Assembly (NCBI GenBank): GCA_029242745.1
Contig: JAQWTI010000011.1
Coordinates: 1-64,000 of the forward strand
Length of the DNA: 64,000 nt
Direction: 5' to 3'
DNA from: Acidimicrobiales bacterium
Lineage (GTDB): Bacteria; Actinomycetota; Acidimicrobiia; Acidimicrobiales; MedAcidi-G1
The position numbers were made by a program, and so were the translations under genes. The notes under the pieces are model-generated. The model was not told where the DNA came from. It saw nothing but the letters and a program-made list of their open reading frames with translations, and made no database searches. This document shows, in pieces, positions 41,952 to 52,457 of the stretch. Positions within the stretch are counted from its first letter, which is position 1; every line of letters begins with the position of its first letter.

Positions 41952-44690
41952 ATGCCTCAGTTGAGGTCCAACCCGCCAGAACAGGCAACAGAAGCCGCCA
42001 ACACCGCTCTGCGCGCCGATATTCGTCGGCTGGGTAAACAACTTGGAAACACACTCGTGCGGCAGCATGGGCAGGATCTACTAGATGCTGTTGAACGGGT
42101 CCGTGCTCTTACACGCCGTCTTCGTGAAGAGGGCACGGATGACTTAGCCACATCCGAACTCCATGACCTATTCGACGAGACGGACTTGACCCACGCCATC
42201 CTCATGGTGCGGGCCTTCACAATGTATTTCCACCTCGCCAATGTGGCTGAACAAGTCCACCGCATCGAAGACCTCAACTCAGGCTCTCCAAACCCCGCCA
42301 ACCAGTTCGACGAAACGATTCAATCTCTCGTCAAGTCAGGTATCCCTCCCGAGGAAATCGCAGCCCTCATCGGACGGGCTGAGGTTCGACCAGTCTTCAC
42401 CGCCCATCCCACTGAAGCCTCCCGTCGCGCCATCCTTGACAAAATTTCCGCAGTGGGCCGACTGCTGGAGCAGAGAGCTGAGCTACGTCGGACCGAGACT
42501 GACCGGCGGCGGATCGACCGGCGTGTTGAGGAGATAATTGACGCTGTCTGGCAAACAGATGAGTTGCGCCATGTCCGACCCCAGCCAATGGACGAGGCCA
42601 AGTCAGTCCTCTACTACATCGGCCTGACTGTGCGCCAGGCTGCTCCCGATCTTTTCGATGAGATGCAAACATCACTTGCCTCCATCGACCAGTCCCTGCC
42701 GACCAACCGAGTACCCATCCGGTTCGGTTCTTGGGTTGGAGGAGACAGGGACGGCAACCCCAACGTGTTACCAGAAACTACCGTCGAGGTTCTTCGCCTA
42801 CAGCGCCACCGAGCATTAGAAATCCTGATTGAAGAGGTAGACGGGCTAGGCCAAGAACTGAGTATGAGCACCCGGGTCCACGGCGTGTCCGTCGAGTTGG
42901 CAGCGGCCACTGCGGCAGACAGGGCGGATCTCCTCGACTCAAGCAGTCAAGTTGACGCTTCAGAGCCCTACAGGGTCCGCTGTGCAGCTATCCGACGCAG
43001 ACTTCAGGCGACCACCGACAACACGGCAGTCCGCACTATTGGCAATCCCTATGGGTCACCAAGTGAAGTAGACGAAGACCTAGAAGTGATCGAGCGCTCT
43101 CTGCGAGCCAACGGCGGTGACCTACTCGCCAACGGGTCGGTAGCCCGAGTGCGCCGCATTCTCCATATGATCGGATTTCACTTTGCCACACTGGACGTTC
43201 GCGAACATTCCACCCACCACCACGACGCGCTGACCACGATCTACGCCACTAACGGCATCGACTACGGCAACCTCTCGCCAACTGAGCGCTGCGACCTCTT
43301 GACTAACGAGCTGGAGAGACACCCACCGCTGGAAGCACATCATCTCCCGGGCGACACGAGTCCTCTAGAACTCTTCCAGACCCTACGAACAACCATGGAC
43401 CACTACGGCGACGACGTTATTGAGAGTTACATCATCTCCATGACGGAAGGTGTCCAAGATGTACTGGCCCCGGTAGTGCTAGCCAGCAAAGTTGGCTTAA
43501 TCGATTTAGCACGCGATACGGCCCGAATCGGCTTCGTGCCCCTGTTCGAGACGATCAATGACCTCCGCTCTATCGGCCCCATCCTGCGCGGCCTTCTTTC
43601 TGTGCCCCCCTACCGGCGTATCGTCGAACTCCGCGGCGGCACCCAAGAGGTCATGGTCGGCTATTCCGACTCGAACAAGGACGGTGGGATCACCACTTCA
43701 CAGTGGGAAATCCACAAGGCTCTGCGAGTCATCCGGGATGTCTCCGCAGAAACGGGAATTCCAATCCGGATATTCCACGGCAGAGGTGGCACGATCGGCC
43801 GAGGTGGAGGACCGACCCATGCCTCGATCCTGGGCCAACCCAGCGGCGTCCTAGACGGTGAGGTGAAGTTCACTGAACAGGGTGAGGTCATCGCCGACAA
43901 GTACGGCCACCCCGATATCGCCCGACGAAACCTTGACTTGGCTTTCACCGCGGTACTTGAAGCCTCGCTGGCCCACAAGGCCCCTCGCCACGACCATGAA
44001 ACCATCACTCGTTGGTACTCAGTCATGGACGATCTAGCTGAAGCCGCCTACACGGCGTATCGGCAGTTCGTTGAACACCCTGGCCTATTGGAGTACTTCA
44101 CCAACTCCACACCGGTGGAAGAACTCGGCCAGATGAATATCGGATCTCGCCCATCTCGCCGGAAAGGAGCCACCAGTGGAATCGCTGACCTCAGGGCCAT
44201 ACCTTGGGTTTTCGGCTGGACGCAGTCTCGCCAGATCATCCCCGGTTGGTTCGGGGCTGGGAGTGGCCTGGCGGCCGCCAGAGCGGCCGGCCACGGTGAG
44301 GAGCTCAGGCGCATGTACGAAGACTGGAACTTCTTCCGAACCTACATATCCAACGTCGAAATGACCCTAACCAAGACTGACTTGACCATCGCCCGCCACT
44401 ACGTAGAGCGACTCGTTGACCCTTCTCTACACCACCTCTTCGAAGTTGTAGCGACTGAGTACTACCGGACAATTGATGAGATTCGGGCAATCACCAGCGC
44501 CAACCTTCTGGATGAAAAGCCCATGCTGCGTCGTACCCTGGCCGTCCGCGACGCCTACCTAGACCCACTAAACGTTCTTCAAGTAGAAATGTTGCATCAA
44601 TCTCGCGCAGGTAAAGCCGACACAGAACTTCAACGGGGCCTGCTGCTGACTATCAATGGGATAGCCGCGGGGATGCGCAACACCGGTTGA
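41952..44690 (+). CDS. ppc: Phosphoenolpyruvate carboxylase
   Basis: A 912-residue PEP carboxylase, the usual bacterial length. Catalytic segments are FTAHPTEASRRAIL near residue 155 (active-site His), WVGGDRDGNPNV near 260, GYSDSNKDGGITTSQW near 570 and RIFHGRGGTIGRGGGP near 615 (glycine-rich loop). It adds bicarbonate to PEP to give oxaloacetate, refilling the TCA cycle. ATG at 41952 is used. It stands alone on the plus strand between two minus-strand molybdenum hydroxylase gene groups and is convergent with the second VWA gene. Confidence 0.96.
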   Translation: MPQLRSNPPEQATEAANTALRADIRRLGKQLGNTLVRQHGQDLLDAVERVRALTRRLREEGTDDLATSELHDLFDETDLTHAILMVRAFTMYFHLANVAEQVHRIEDLNSGSPNPANQFDETIQSLVKSGIPPEEIAALIGRAEVRPVFTAHPTEASRRAILDKISAVGRLLEQRAELRRTETDRRRIDRRVEEIIDAVWQTDELRHVRPQPMDEAKSVLYYIGLTVRQAAPDLFDEMQTSLASIDQSLPTNRVPIRFGSWVGGDRDGNPNVLPETTVEVLRLQRHRALEILIEEVDGLGQELSMSTRVHGVSVELAAATAADRADLLDSSSQVDASEPYRVRCAAIRRRLQATTDNTAVRTIGNPYGSPSEVDEDLEVIERSLRANGGDLLANGSVARVRRILHMIGFHFATLDVREHSTHHHDALTTIYATNGIDYGNLSPTERCDLLTNELERHPPLEAHHLPGDTSPLELFQTLRTTMDHYGDDVIESYIISMTEGVQDVLAPVVLASKVGLIDLARDTARIGFVPLFETINDLRSIGPILRGLLSVPPYRRIVELRGGTQEVMVGYSDSNKDGGITTSQWEIHKALRVIRDVSAETGIPIRIFHGRGGTIGRGGGPTHASILGQPSGVLDGEVKFTEQGEVIADKYGHPDIARRNLDLAFTAVLEASLAHKAPRHDHETITRWYSVMDDLAEAAYTAYRQFVEHPGLLEYFTNSTPVEELGQMNIGSRPSRRKGATSGIADLRAIPWVFGWTQSRQIIPGWFGAGSGLAAARAAGHGEELRRMYEDWNFFRTYISNVEMTLTKTDLTIARHYVERLVDPSLHHLFEVVATEYYRTIDEIRAITSANLLDEKPMLRRTLAVRDAYLDPLNVLQVEMLHQSRAGKADTELQRGLLLTINGIAAGMRNTG

Positions 44691-44705
44691 GCGATATACG
44701 CCAAC

Positions 44706-45872
44706 TCAGTCCTCGACGAGCACCTGAGAGAGTTCGCGCAATGAGTCCAGTGAGTGCCCTTCGAGAAAGCGGTCAACATGGGGTAGAGCAGCAGCCATAC
44801 CTTGAGCCAGTGGGCTGTAGCCCGGAGAGGCTTTCAGTGGGTTAACCCATACAACACGGTGAGCGACCCGGCCAAGGCGTTCCATCTGCTCGGCCATGAT
44901 GGCGGGCTCACCTCGATCCCAACCGTCGGACAGGATCACCACCGTGGCCCCCCGAGCCATCCCCCGAACGCCCCAGAGATCGTTGAAATATCGAAGTCCG
45001 TCTCCCAAGCGCGTACCACCCGACCAGTCAGTGACTGCTTCAGCGGCTCTTTTCAACGCCACGTCAGGATCACGCGAGGAAAGTTCTCGTGTAACGCGCG
45101 TTAGTCGGGTACCTAGAGCAAAGGCCTCAACGTGACGACGACCGACCATCGCTGCATGTAAGAAACGGCTGAGAGACCGAGCGTAAGGCTCCATCGAACC
45201 AGAGACATCTAGCAGTAGAACGAGACGCCGGGGCCGTCTGCCTGGTTCTGCGAAAGACCGCCGGATTGGCTCACCACCGGTCCGCAATGCAGATCGTACG
45301 GTACGCCGGAGGTCAGGGCGCCCGCGCTGCGAGGTCGGACGGAGCCGGCGACAACTTCGAGTAGCACCGAAGAACCGAAGCCGAGTCATAAGGTCATACA
45401 ACTCCGTTAATTCACTCTCAGAACATTCAGCAAAGTCTTTCGCTCCCAAAATCTCAGTACGCGACCAGCGCACACTGAGTTGTTCTTCACCCTGCTCTGA
45501 CTCATCTTCGGCTTCCGGCGACGGGTCATCATCGGTGTCCAAGACCAAGGTCACTGATGGCTGCTCCACAGGCAGCGCACTTCTAGAGGGCCCTCCCATC
45601 CAGTGGTCAGCAAATACGACGTCGTAGACCTCGATATCCTCCGGGCGGTACACCAAGGTGGCGCGACCTGACCAATACACACCCGATTGACTGCTCACAC
45701 CAACCTCGGCAACTGCACGACCAAATGAGAGTGTGCTCCCAAATGGCACATTCAGCCCAGCACAGCGGAGCTTGTCAACGAAACGCACTAAGTGGCGATC
45801 GAGAGTAAGCAGCTTGTTGTCGGTCATGGTCAGTTCATCAGGGGAATGTTGTGCCGAAAGTTCAGGCTCCAC
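44706..45872 (-). CDS. VWA-domain protein of CoxE type (second copy)
   Basis: A 388-residue protein with C-terminal VWA domain: LLLDVSGSMEPYARS, WSGGTRLGDGL and LSDGWDRGEP mark the MIDAS. The family segment VYWSGRATLVYRPED is near residue 70, and an acidic linker follows. It probably acts with the adjacent MoxR protein in building or remodelling the metal centre of the molybdenum hydroxylase encoded by coxM and coxS. GTG at 45872 overlaps the MoxR stop by 11 bases; the ATG at 45827 is an alternative start. Confidence 0.87.
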   Translation of the reverse strand: MEPELSAQHSPDELTMTDNKLLTLDRHLVRFVDKLRCAGLNVPFGSTLSFGRAVAEVGVSSQSGVYWSGRATLVYRPEDIEVYDVVFADHWMGGPSRSALPVEQPSVTLVLDTDDDPSPEAEDESEQGEEQLSVRWSRTEILGAKDFAECSESELTELYDLMTRLRFFGATRSCRRLRPTSQRGRPDLRRTVRSALRTGGEPIRRSFAEPGRRPRRLVLLLDVSGSMEPYARSLSRFLHAAMVGRRHVEAFALGTRLTRVTRELSSRDPDVALKRAAEAVTDWSGGTRLGDGLRYFNDLWGVRGMARGATVVILSDGWDRGEPAIMAEQMERLGRVAHRVVWVNPLKASPGYSPLAQGMAAALPHVDRFLEGHSLDSLRELSQVLVED

Positions 45873-46785
45873 GCAGGAGTCCTGCTACTTCCCCGAAGCC
45901 TCTGGACCGTAGACGGTCTTGATCCTCTCGGTACTTGAGTAACGCCCCGATAGTGACATCTATCGCCTCAGCATCAAGGTCATCAACACCTAACAACACA
46001 AGAGCCTCAGCCCAGTCGATCGTCTCGGCTACGCCTGGTGGTTTGTAAAGCCCCATCTTCCTCAACTCAGCAGCCACCGTTGCCACGTCACGGGCAAGAG
46101 CGGCAGGAACATGCGGAGCCCGAACACGCAAGATCTCAACCTCGCGTTCGACATCGGGGTGCTCCACCCAGTGGTATAAGCACCGGCGTTTAAGGGCATC
46201 GTGCACGTCACGAGTGCGGTTCGACGTGATGACGACCACTGGCGGTATGTCTGCTGTGAAGGTCCCCAGTTCAGGCACGGTGACTGCAAAGTCCGAAAGG
46301 ATTTCCAACAGGAAGGCCTCAAACTCATCATCTGCCCGGTCCAACTCATCTATAAGCAAAACGGGTGGCACACCGTCAGCCGCCACTAGTGAGCGCAAGA
46401 GTGGTCGTCGTACCAAGAAGCGCTCGTGGTACAACTCGTCTTCCAAGTCGGCGGCGTTTGCGCCTGAAGCCGAACCAGCGGCTTCAGCAGCTCGCAGGTG
46501 CAGCAACTGACGGGAATAGTCCCACTCATAGACAGCCTGAGAGGCGTCGAGGCCCTCGTAGCACTGGAGGCGAATGAACTCACCTCCAGACCAGGCCGCC
46601 AACGCCCTCGCCACTTCGGTTTTACCCACTCCCGCTTCGCCTTCGAGAAGAAGCGGCCTTCGAAGGCGGAGGGCAAGATAGATAGCAGTGGCAAGGCCCT
46701 CGTCGGCTAAGTAATCCTGTCCGTTAAGGGCTGCAACAACCGCGTCGACCGAGGGGACATGGTGAGCGGTGTCCTTGGAGACCAT
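45862..46785 (-). CDS. MoxR-family AAA+ ATPase, CoxD-like (second copy)
   Basis: A 307-residue AAA+ ATPase. Walker A is GEAGVGKTEVA near residue 50, Walker B is LLIDELDRADDEF near 140, and VITSNRTRDVHDALKRRCLYHW follows (sensor 1 and arginine region). Closely parallels the copy at 2457-3350. Located 46 bases downstream of coxM on the same strand, it fits CoxD, which assists metal-centre assembly of CO-dehydrogenase-type enzymes. Confidence 0.9.
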   Translation of the reverse strand: MVSKDTAHHVPSVDAVVAALNGQDYLADEGLATAIYLALRLRRPLLLEGEAGVGKTEVARALAAWSGGEFIRLQCYEGLDASQAVYEWDYSRQLLHLRAAEAAGSASGANAADLEDELYHERFLVRRPLLRSLVAADGVPPVLLIDELDRADDEFEAFLLEILSDFAVTVPELGTFTADIPPVVVITSNRTRDVHDALKRRCLYHWVEHPDVEREVEILRVRAPHVPAALARDVATVAAELRKMGLYKPPGVAETIDWAEALVLLGVDDLDAEAIDVTIGALLKYREDQDRLRSRGFGEVAGLLRGA

Positions 46786-46831
46786 TCTGACAGGCTACGA
46801 GGATTGGGGGCTGCCGCCCGACCTCAAACCC

Positions 46832-47656
46832 TCAGCAACCAGATTCTTCTAGGCCCCGGCGGGTAAGAACCCGCGCCAAATGACATCGATAGTCGACTCC
46901 GGCGTTGAGGTCGGTCGGCGGCTCCAGGCCATCAGCTGCAGTAGCCGCCGCATCAGTGGCGCTGGCTCCCGAGACGACAGCCGCTTCGACACCCATAGCC
47001 CGGATGGGACGTGAGTCCATGTTCACAAGTCCCACGCCGCAGGAATCGCTGCCCACCATCACCGCAGCGCCGACGATGGCCCAGTCTTGGGCTCTTCGGT
47101 TGAATTTCTGAAACGACCAGCGAGCGTTAGGAACTTTCGGAATCCGCACCTCGGTAAGCATTTCGTCATCACCTAGGTCTGTCTCAAGGAATCCGGTAAA
47201 GAAATCGTCGGCGGCCACCTCACGAATGCCAGATGGGCCCTGGATGATCAGAGTGCCTCGCAGGGCGATGAGGGCGGCAGGAAGATCCGAAGCAGGATCA
47301 CCGTGAGCCAGCGAGCCACCCAGTGTTCCCCGGTGACGAACTTGCGGATCCCCAACTTTGGCCGTAGCAGCTGCCAGCAATCCAACTTCACTCCGCACCA
47401 AATCGTTGATCTCTACATCACGATGACGAGTTAGCGCACCAATCGCTAGAACTTCCCCATCGGAGCGAATGTACGAAAGGTCTGTCAGCCGACCGATGTC
47501 AACCACCACAGCGGGAGCCGCAAGGCGATATTTCATGAGCGGCAGCAACGAGTGTCCACCGGCCAGCAACTTGGCTTCATCCCCGTGCTCAGCCAACAAG
47601 GAAAGAGCATGGTCGGTTGAGGTTGCGCGCTCGTAGTCAAAGGCGACGGGAATCAT
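46832..47656 (-). CDS. coxM: Molybdenum hydroxylase FAD-binding medium subunit (CoxM/CutM type)
   Basis: A 274-residue FAD subunit. The two FAD motifs are [15 protein letters not shown] near residue 35 and [17 protein letters not shown] near 105, as in CoxM. It passes electrons between the [2Fe-2S] subunit and the acceptor. I chose ATG at 47656, which overlaps the coxS stop by ATGA and has an AGGAGGT ribosome binding site; a longer frame starting at 47719 overlaps coxS more and is unlikely. The order coxS-coxM-MoxR-VWA lacks the usual coxL large subunit. Confidence 0.88.
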   Translation of the reverse strand: MIPVAFDYERATSTDHALSLLAEHGDEAKLLAGGHSLLPLMKYRLAAPAVVVDIGRLTDLSYIRSDGEVLAIGALTRHRDVEINDLVRSEVGLLAAATAKVGDPQVRHRGTLGGSLAHGDPASDLPAALIALRGTLIIQGPSGIREVAADDFFTGFLETDLGDDEMLTEVRIPKVPNARWSFQKFNRRAQDWAIVGAAVMVGSDSCGVGLVNMDSRPIRAMGVEAAVVSGASATDAAATAADGLEPPTDLNAGVDYRCHLARVLTRRGLEESGC

Positions 47657-48114
47657 CGTGGACCTCCTGCTGCCTGTAGTACGGCCGCCACAATGTTGTG
47701 GTAACCAGTGCAACGACACAGGTTGCCTTCAAGACCCTCACGGACATCAGCCTCACTGGGTTGAGGCACTTCATCGAGCAGAGAGACAGCCGCCATAACC
47801 ATTCCCGGTGTGCAATAGCCGCACTGCAGAGCGTGACACTCGTGAAATGCCTGTTGCATCGGGTGCAGAATGTCACCGTCAGCAAGGCCCTCGATGGTGG
47901 TCAGCTCCTGCCCGTCAGCCTGAACGGCTAAGACCGTACATGACTTCACCGCCTCACCATTGAGGTGCAACGTGCACGCACCGCAGGACGACGAGTCACA
48001 GCCGATATTGGTTCCAGTAAGACCAGCATTCTCCCGAATGAAATGAACCAGCAAAGTACGAGGTTCGACGTCGTCGGATATCTCCTCTCCATTGATGTTC
48101 ATCGATACCTGCAT
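47653..48114 (-). CDS. coxS: Molybdenum hydroxylase [2Fe-2S] small subunit (CoxS/CutS type)
   Basis: A 153-residue ferredoxin-type subunit with two [2Fe-2S] clusters. The plant-type cluster is in [17 protein letters not shown], and the second in [11 protein letters not shown] plus [12 protein letters not shown]. In CO-dehydrogenase and related enzymes it carries electrons from the molybdopterin site to FAD. ATG at 48114 has an AGGGAG site. First gene of the coxSM-MoxR-VWA run; no large subunit gene lies on either side. Confidence 0.92.
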   Translation of the reverse strand: MQVSMNINGEEISDDVEPRTLLVHFIRENAGLTGTNIGCDSSSCGACTLHLNGEAVKSCTVLAVQADGQELTTIEGLADGDILHPMQQAFHECHALQCGYCTPGMVMAAVSLLDEVPQPSEADVREGLEGNLCRCTGYHNIVAAVLQAAGGPR

Positions 48115-48456
48115 TAGTTCTCCCTCTAGCGATCAGCAGTCAAATGGTGATCCAGCATTACGACAACGAACATTACTTCCACAGCACCTCTCTTCCGGTG
48201 CCAGCGGGGGCAACTAATAGGATCTTCTGGGGAGTGAGTGCCGTGCAAGACCGATTCCCATCCGAGCCGATGCCCTAAACAGAACGAGAGCGACAAGATG
48301 AACTGCGCACACAGATACTACTTCTGGCCCGTCTCTACTAGCACCAAGAGGGCGCATGCCGAAGATCGTGTTCACCGGTGACTCCAGAACAGTCAGAACC
48401 TTCCGACAACTAGTGAAGGGCAGTCCTCCCCCAATAGTCCGACTCTGGCGGTTGCA
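48115..48456. other. Gene-free stretch between coxS and ftsB
   Basis: About 340 bases without a convincing gene or RNA. It would hold the coxS promoter (coxS reads away from it on the minus strand) and the end of the eno-ftsB transcript. I found no remnant of a coxL large subunit, no tRNA and no clear terminator hairpin. Confidence 0.6.
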
Positions 48457-48783
48457 TCAGTCTCCAAAAGGCCAGACACCAGGGATCTCACGACTGGTTT
48501 GAGGCGATGGTGAGATTGCATAAGCCTCCTCATCGGAGCGGATTAGGCCGTAATCCTCACGGGCGCGCCGTTCTATCTCCTCATCCGTACCTAAGGCGTC
48601 AATCCTCGTCTCATAATCTCGATTCACGGCCTCAACGACCTCAACTTCTACACGGAGTTCGGCGGTGCGTTCACGCTGCACAAGCCAATCACGAAACGGC
48701 ACCACTCCGAGTGGCAGAGCCGCTGCAGCCGCGGTGATAGCCACCAGTACCAAGACGAGCCGTCGGCTAGTGGCCTGATGCAT
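48457..48783 (-). CDS. ftsB: FtsB/DivIC-type septum formation protein
   Basis: A 108-residue protein with a single N-terminal membrane helix (LVLVLVAITAAAAALPLGVV) followed by a coiled coil (TAELRVEVEVVEAVNRDYETRI) and the family-typical IERRAREDYGLIRSDEEAY. It belongs to the FtsB/DivIC family that links FtsL and FtsQ in the divisome. It follows eno with a 3-base gap, the standard actinobacterial arrangement. Confidence 0.86.
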   Translation of the reverse strand: MHQATSRRLVLVLVAITAAAAALPLGVVPFRDWLVQRERTAELRVEVEVVEAVNRDYETRIDALGTDEEIERRAREDYGLIRSDEEAYAISPSPQTSREIPGVWPFGD

Positions 48784-48786
48784 GAT

Positions 48787-50103
<1,317 letters not shown>

Positions 50104-51474
50104 TCAGCCGTGGTTGCTCTCTATCTCTGCATGGCGGACAGTTGCTGAAAACCGAGATACCGCCTCTCTGAGGGCCTCCTCAGCGTTGAGGCCAGCGGCT
50201 CGAGCGGCCATTGTCACGGCCAACAGCAGGTCTCCCAATTCTTGGTCGCTAGCCACCCCAGGTACTGGCCCAGGCTCGAGGTCAGGTTCGATGCCGATAC
50301 CGGCCGCCCGACGCAGAACCTTGTGCGCGACCGCCAAGGCTGGAAGCGTCGACGGAATACCATCAAGTACTGATTTCCGTCCCTTCTCGACCTGCTTAAG
50401 TCGGTCCCAGTTAGCCAGCAACTGAGCTTCATCATCGAGGTGCCCTATCCCCATCGCGACTGTGCTGTCAACAGCTGGAAACACATGAGGATGTCGGTAA
50501 TAGAGTTTGTCGTGGATGCCGCTAGCCACATCTGCTAGATCGAAGCGCCCAGCGTCGGCCGCGATGCGTGCATGAAAAACTACTTGGAAAAGTAGATCAC
50601 CTAACTCTTCTTCTAGTGCGTCGGAACCGTCCCCAGTGGTCTCATCGAAACGATCAAGAGCCTCAAGTACCTCGTGGGCTTCCTCAAGCAGGTGTGGACG
50701 CATACTCGTATGGTTCTGCTTGGCATCCCACGGACACTCACGCCGCAACACGTCCACCAACTCGACAAACCGCTGGATCTCTAAAGCGATGGGAGCACTT
50801 AAGCGAGGCACAAACAACGAGGTCAGATGATCAGGTTTGACCACGCTGAGAAGGTCATCCCAGGCAACCTGCAGGATTCTCTCCTCGCTGGTACCTAGGC
50901 CCTGCAACACGGTCACTGGCTCTTCCGGTGGTTGATCGAGAGCAGCTACCACGTCGGCCAACACCGCCACGGTGTCAATTTGGACAATCAGCATTGGCCC
51001 CCGTTCCCCTGCTGCCTCAACCGGGAAGCGATGCGCGTCAACTATGCGGACTCCGGCGGCTAGCGGGTCGAGTTTCAGGCGCACCCAGCTCAGATCCAGG
51101 AATGACAAAGCGGGGACAAGGGTCACGTCGACCCGATCGTCAACTAAGAGAAGCTCGACAGTGTGCTCTGCAACCATGGGCGATCCGGGCACCGCATACA
51201 AAATCCGGCCATGGGCCTTAGCGGCAGCTACAACCTCTTCAACCATGCCTGCGTAGACCTCAGCAAACGATTCAGCCGACTCGTAATGGTGGTCCAAGGT
51301 CACTACCGAATCTCCAAGGACCGAAACAGCCGGGTGGCGCGCCGTGCGAACCAGTCGATGCGAGTGTTCAGCCACCGCAGTCAGGGTGGCCGTTGTGCAC
51401 AATTCAGATCCGGCTGGTCCGAGACCAATCACCGTCACCACAGGCTGACCAGCAGCGGGCAGCAAGACAGCCAT
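50104..51474 (-). CDS. mazG: MazG nucleotide pyrophosphohydrolase with TP-methylase domain (YabN-like)
   Basis: A 456-residue two-domain protein. Residues 10-200 form a tetrapyrrole-methylase-like domain (VTVIGLGPAGSELCT and YAVPGSPMVAEHTVELL). Residues 230-440 are MazG: LRRECPWDAKQNHTSMRPHL, LEEAHEVLEAL and LEEELGDLLFQVVFHARIA carry the metal-binding Glu residues. MazG hydrolyses nucleoside triphosphates, removing aberrant ones. The combination is the same as B. subtilis YabN. It lies 30 bases after the SurA-like gene and 39 before eno. Confidence 0.9.
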   Translation of the reverse strand: MAVLLPAAGQPVVTVIGLGPAGSELCTTATLTAVAEHSHRLVRTARHPAVSVLGDSVVTLDHHYESAESFAEVYAGMVEEVVAAAKAHGRILYAVPGSPMVAEHTVELLLVDDRVDVTLVPALSFLDLSWVRLKLDPLAAGVRIVDAHRFPVEAAGERGPMLIVQIDTVAVLADVVAALDQPPEEPVTVLQGLGTSEERILQVAWDDLLSVVKPDHLTSLFVPRLSAPIALEIQRFVELVDVLRRECPWDAKQNHTSMRPHLLEEAHEVLEALDRFDETTGDGSDALEEELGDLLFQVVFHARIAADAGRFDLADVASGIHDKLYYRHPHVFPAVDSTVAMGIGHLDDEAQLLANWDRLKQVEKGRKSVLDGIPSTLPALAVAHKVLRRAAGIGIEPDLEPGPVPGVASDQELGDLLLAVTMAARAAGLNAEEALREAVSRFSATVRHAEIESNHG

Positions 51475-51504
51475 GATTAATCCTCCGTTGCAGAATCTTT
51501 CATA

Positions 51505-52425
51505 TCACAAACCCAGTCGCGCCAGGGCGGGGTCTAACGGCCCGGAGGGTGGCGCCAGACGTCCTACCGCCGGGTCCCAGGAGCCAAAACGGGAGTCCAC
51601 CTGAACGGTCCGAGTTAAGCCGGCTATCTGCAGCAGGGCGGCAGATAGCCGTGAATCAAGCTCATCGAAAGCAACGGGTTCAACATTTCGTACCTCGTCA
51701 ATGCGGATCACGTGAAAGCCAAACTCACTGGGGACTGGGCCAACAAGTGTCTTACCCCAGAACAGCGCCCCAAGAGCCGCCCGTTCGAAAGTTGGAACAA
51801 ACCTGCCGAGGGCGACACAGCCCAGCGAGCCACCCATCTCAGCCGAGCCCGGGTCTTGAGAGATTGAACCAGCCAGTTGGGCGAAATCCTCACCCGACTC
51901 CAGCAAACTCAGAACTGCATGAGCCTCGTCCTCGTAAGTGACGAGAATGTGGCTGGTGCACAGGTCATGTCCCAACAGCCCGGCGTTGGCCTCGTAGGCG
52001 GCCCGAATACCCTCGCCACCGTTTTCCACCATGTCCAGGGCGGACTGCCAACCAATAAATCGAGGCAAAGACGGATTGCCTGCATCTACTCCAGCGGCAA
52101 TTAGGCGGTCACGGGCTGCTGTTCGGGCTTCCGTATCGATGACCACATCAAACTCGTTGAGCAGGTCGGACAGGGCCTCATAGCGAAGAAATCGATCGAT
52201 GACATTGGCTGCAGTCTCAGTATCAATAGTTTCAACGTCAACTGGTCCACCAGTGGCCTCGCCCACTAGAGCGGCTACACCTTCACGATCCAGCGTGATA
52301 TCTCCCACCCGGACCGCCTCAATGGATGAACCACAGGCGATCACTACGAGGGCCAGAGCCGCCGTTAGAGCCTGAACAATAAAGGTGGACGGGAGCTTCC
52401 TTCGATTCTTGGGGAATTCATTCAT
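51505..52425 (-). CDS. SurA/PrsA-like peptidyl-prolyl isomerase lipoprotein
   Basis: A 306-residue exported protein. The signal peptide (LTAALALVVIACGSS) ends in a lipobox, so it is probably a membrane-anchored lipoprotein. A SurA-N-type helical region follows, then a parvulin (PPIC) domain with CTSHILVTYEDEAHAV near residue 150 and SEMGGSLG-like GSAEMGGSLGCV and VPSEFGFHVIRIDEV. It would assist folding of secreted proteins. ATG at 52425 preferred; an upstream GTG at 52434 is possible. It is inserted between mfd and mazG. Confidence 0.82.
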   Translation of the reverse strand: MNEFPKNRRKLPSTFIVQALTAALALVVIACGSSIEAVRVGDITLDREGVAALVGEATGGPVDVETIDTETAANVIDRFLRYEALSDLLNEFDVVIDTEARTAARDRLIAAGVDAGNPSLPRFIGWQSALDMVENGGEGIRAAYEANAGLLGHDLCTSHILVTYEDEAHAVLSLLESGEDFAQLAGSISQDPGSAEMGGSLGCVALGRFVPTFERAALGALFWGKTLVGPVPSEFGFHVIRIDEVRNVEPVAFDELDSRLSAALLQIAGLTRTVQVDSRFGSWDPAVGRLAPPSGPLDPALARLGL

Positions 52426-52457
52426 GAGGTGCACAGGTCGTGCAGGCTACGTGCCTC

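Noticed and set aside
46832-48456. Search for a decayed large-subunit (coxL) fragment
   Set aside because: No frame on either strand gave recognisable large-subunit segments, and the spacer to ftsB is too short.
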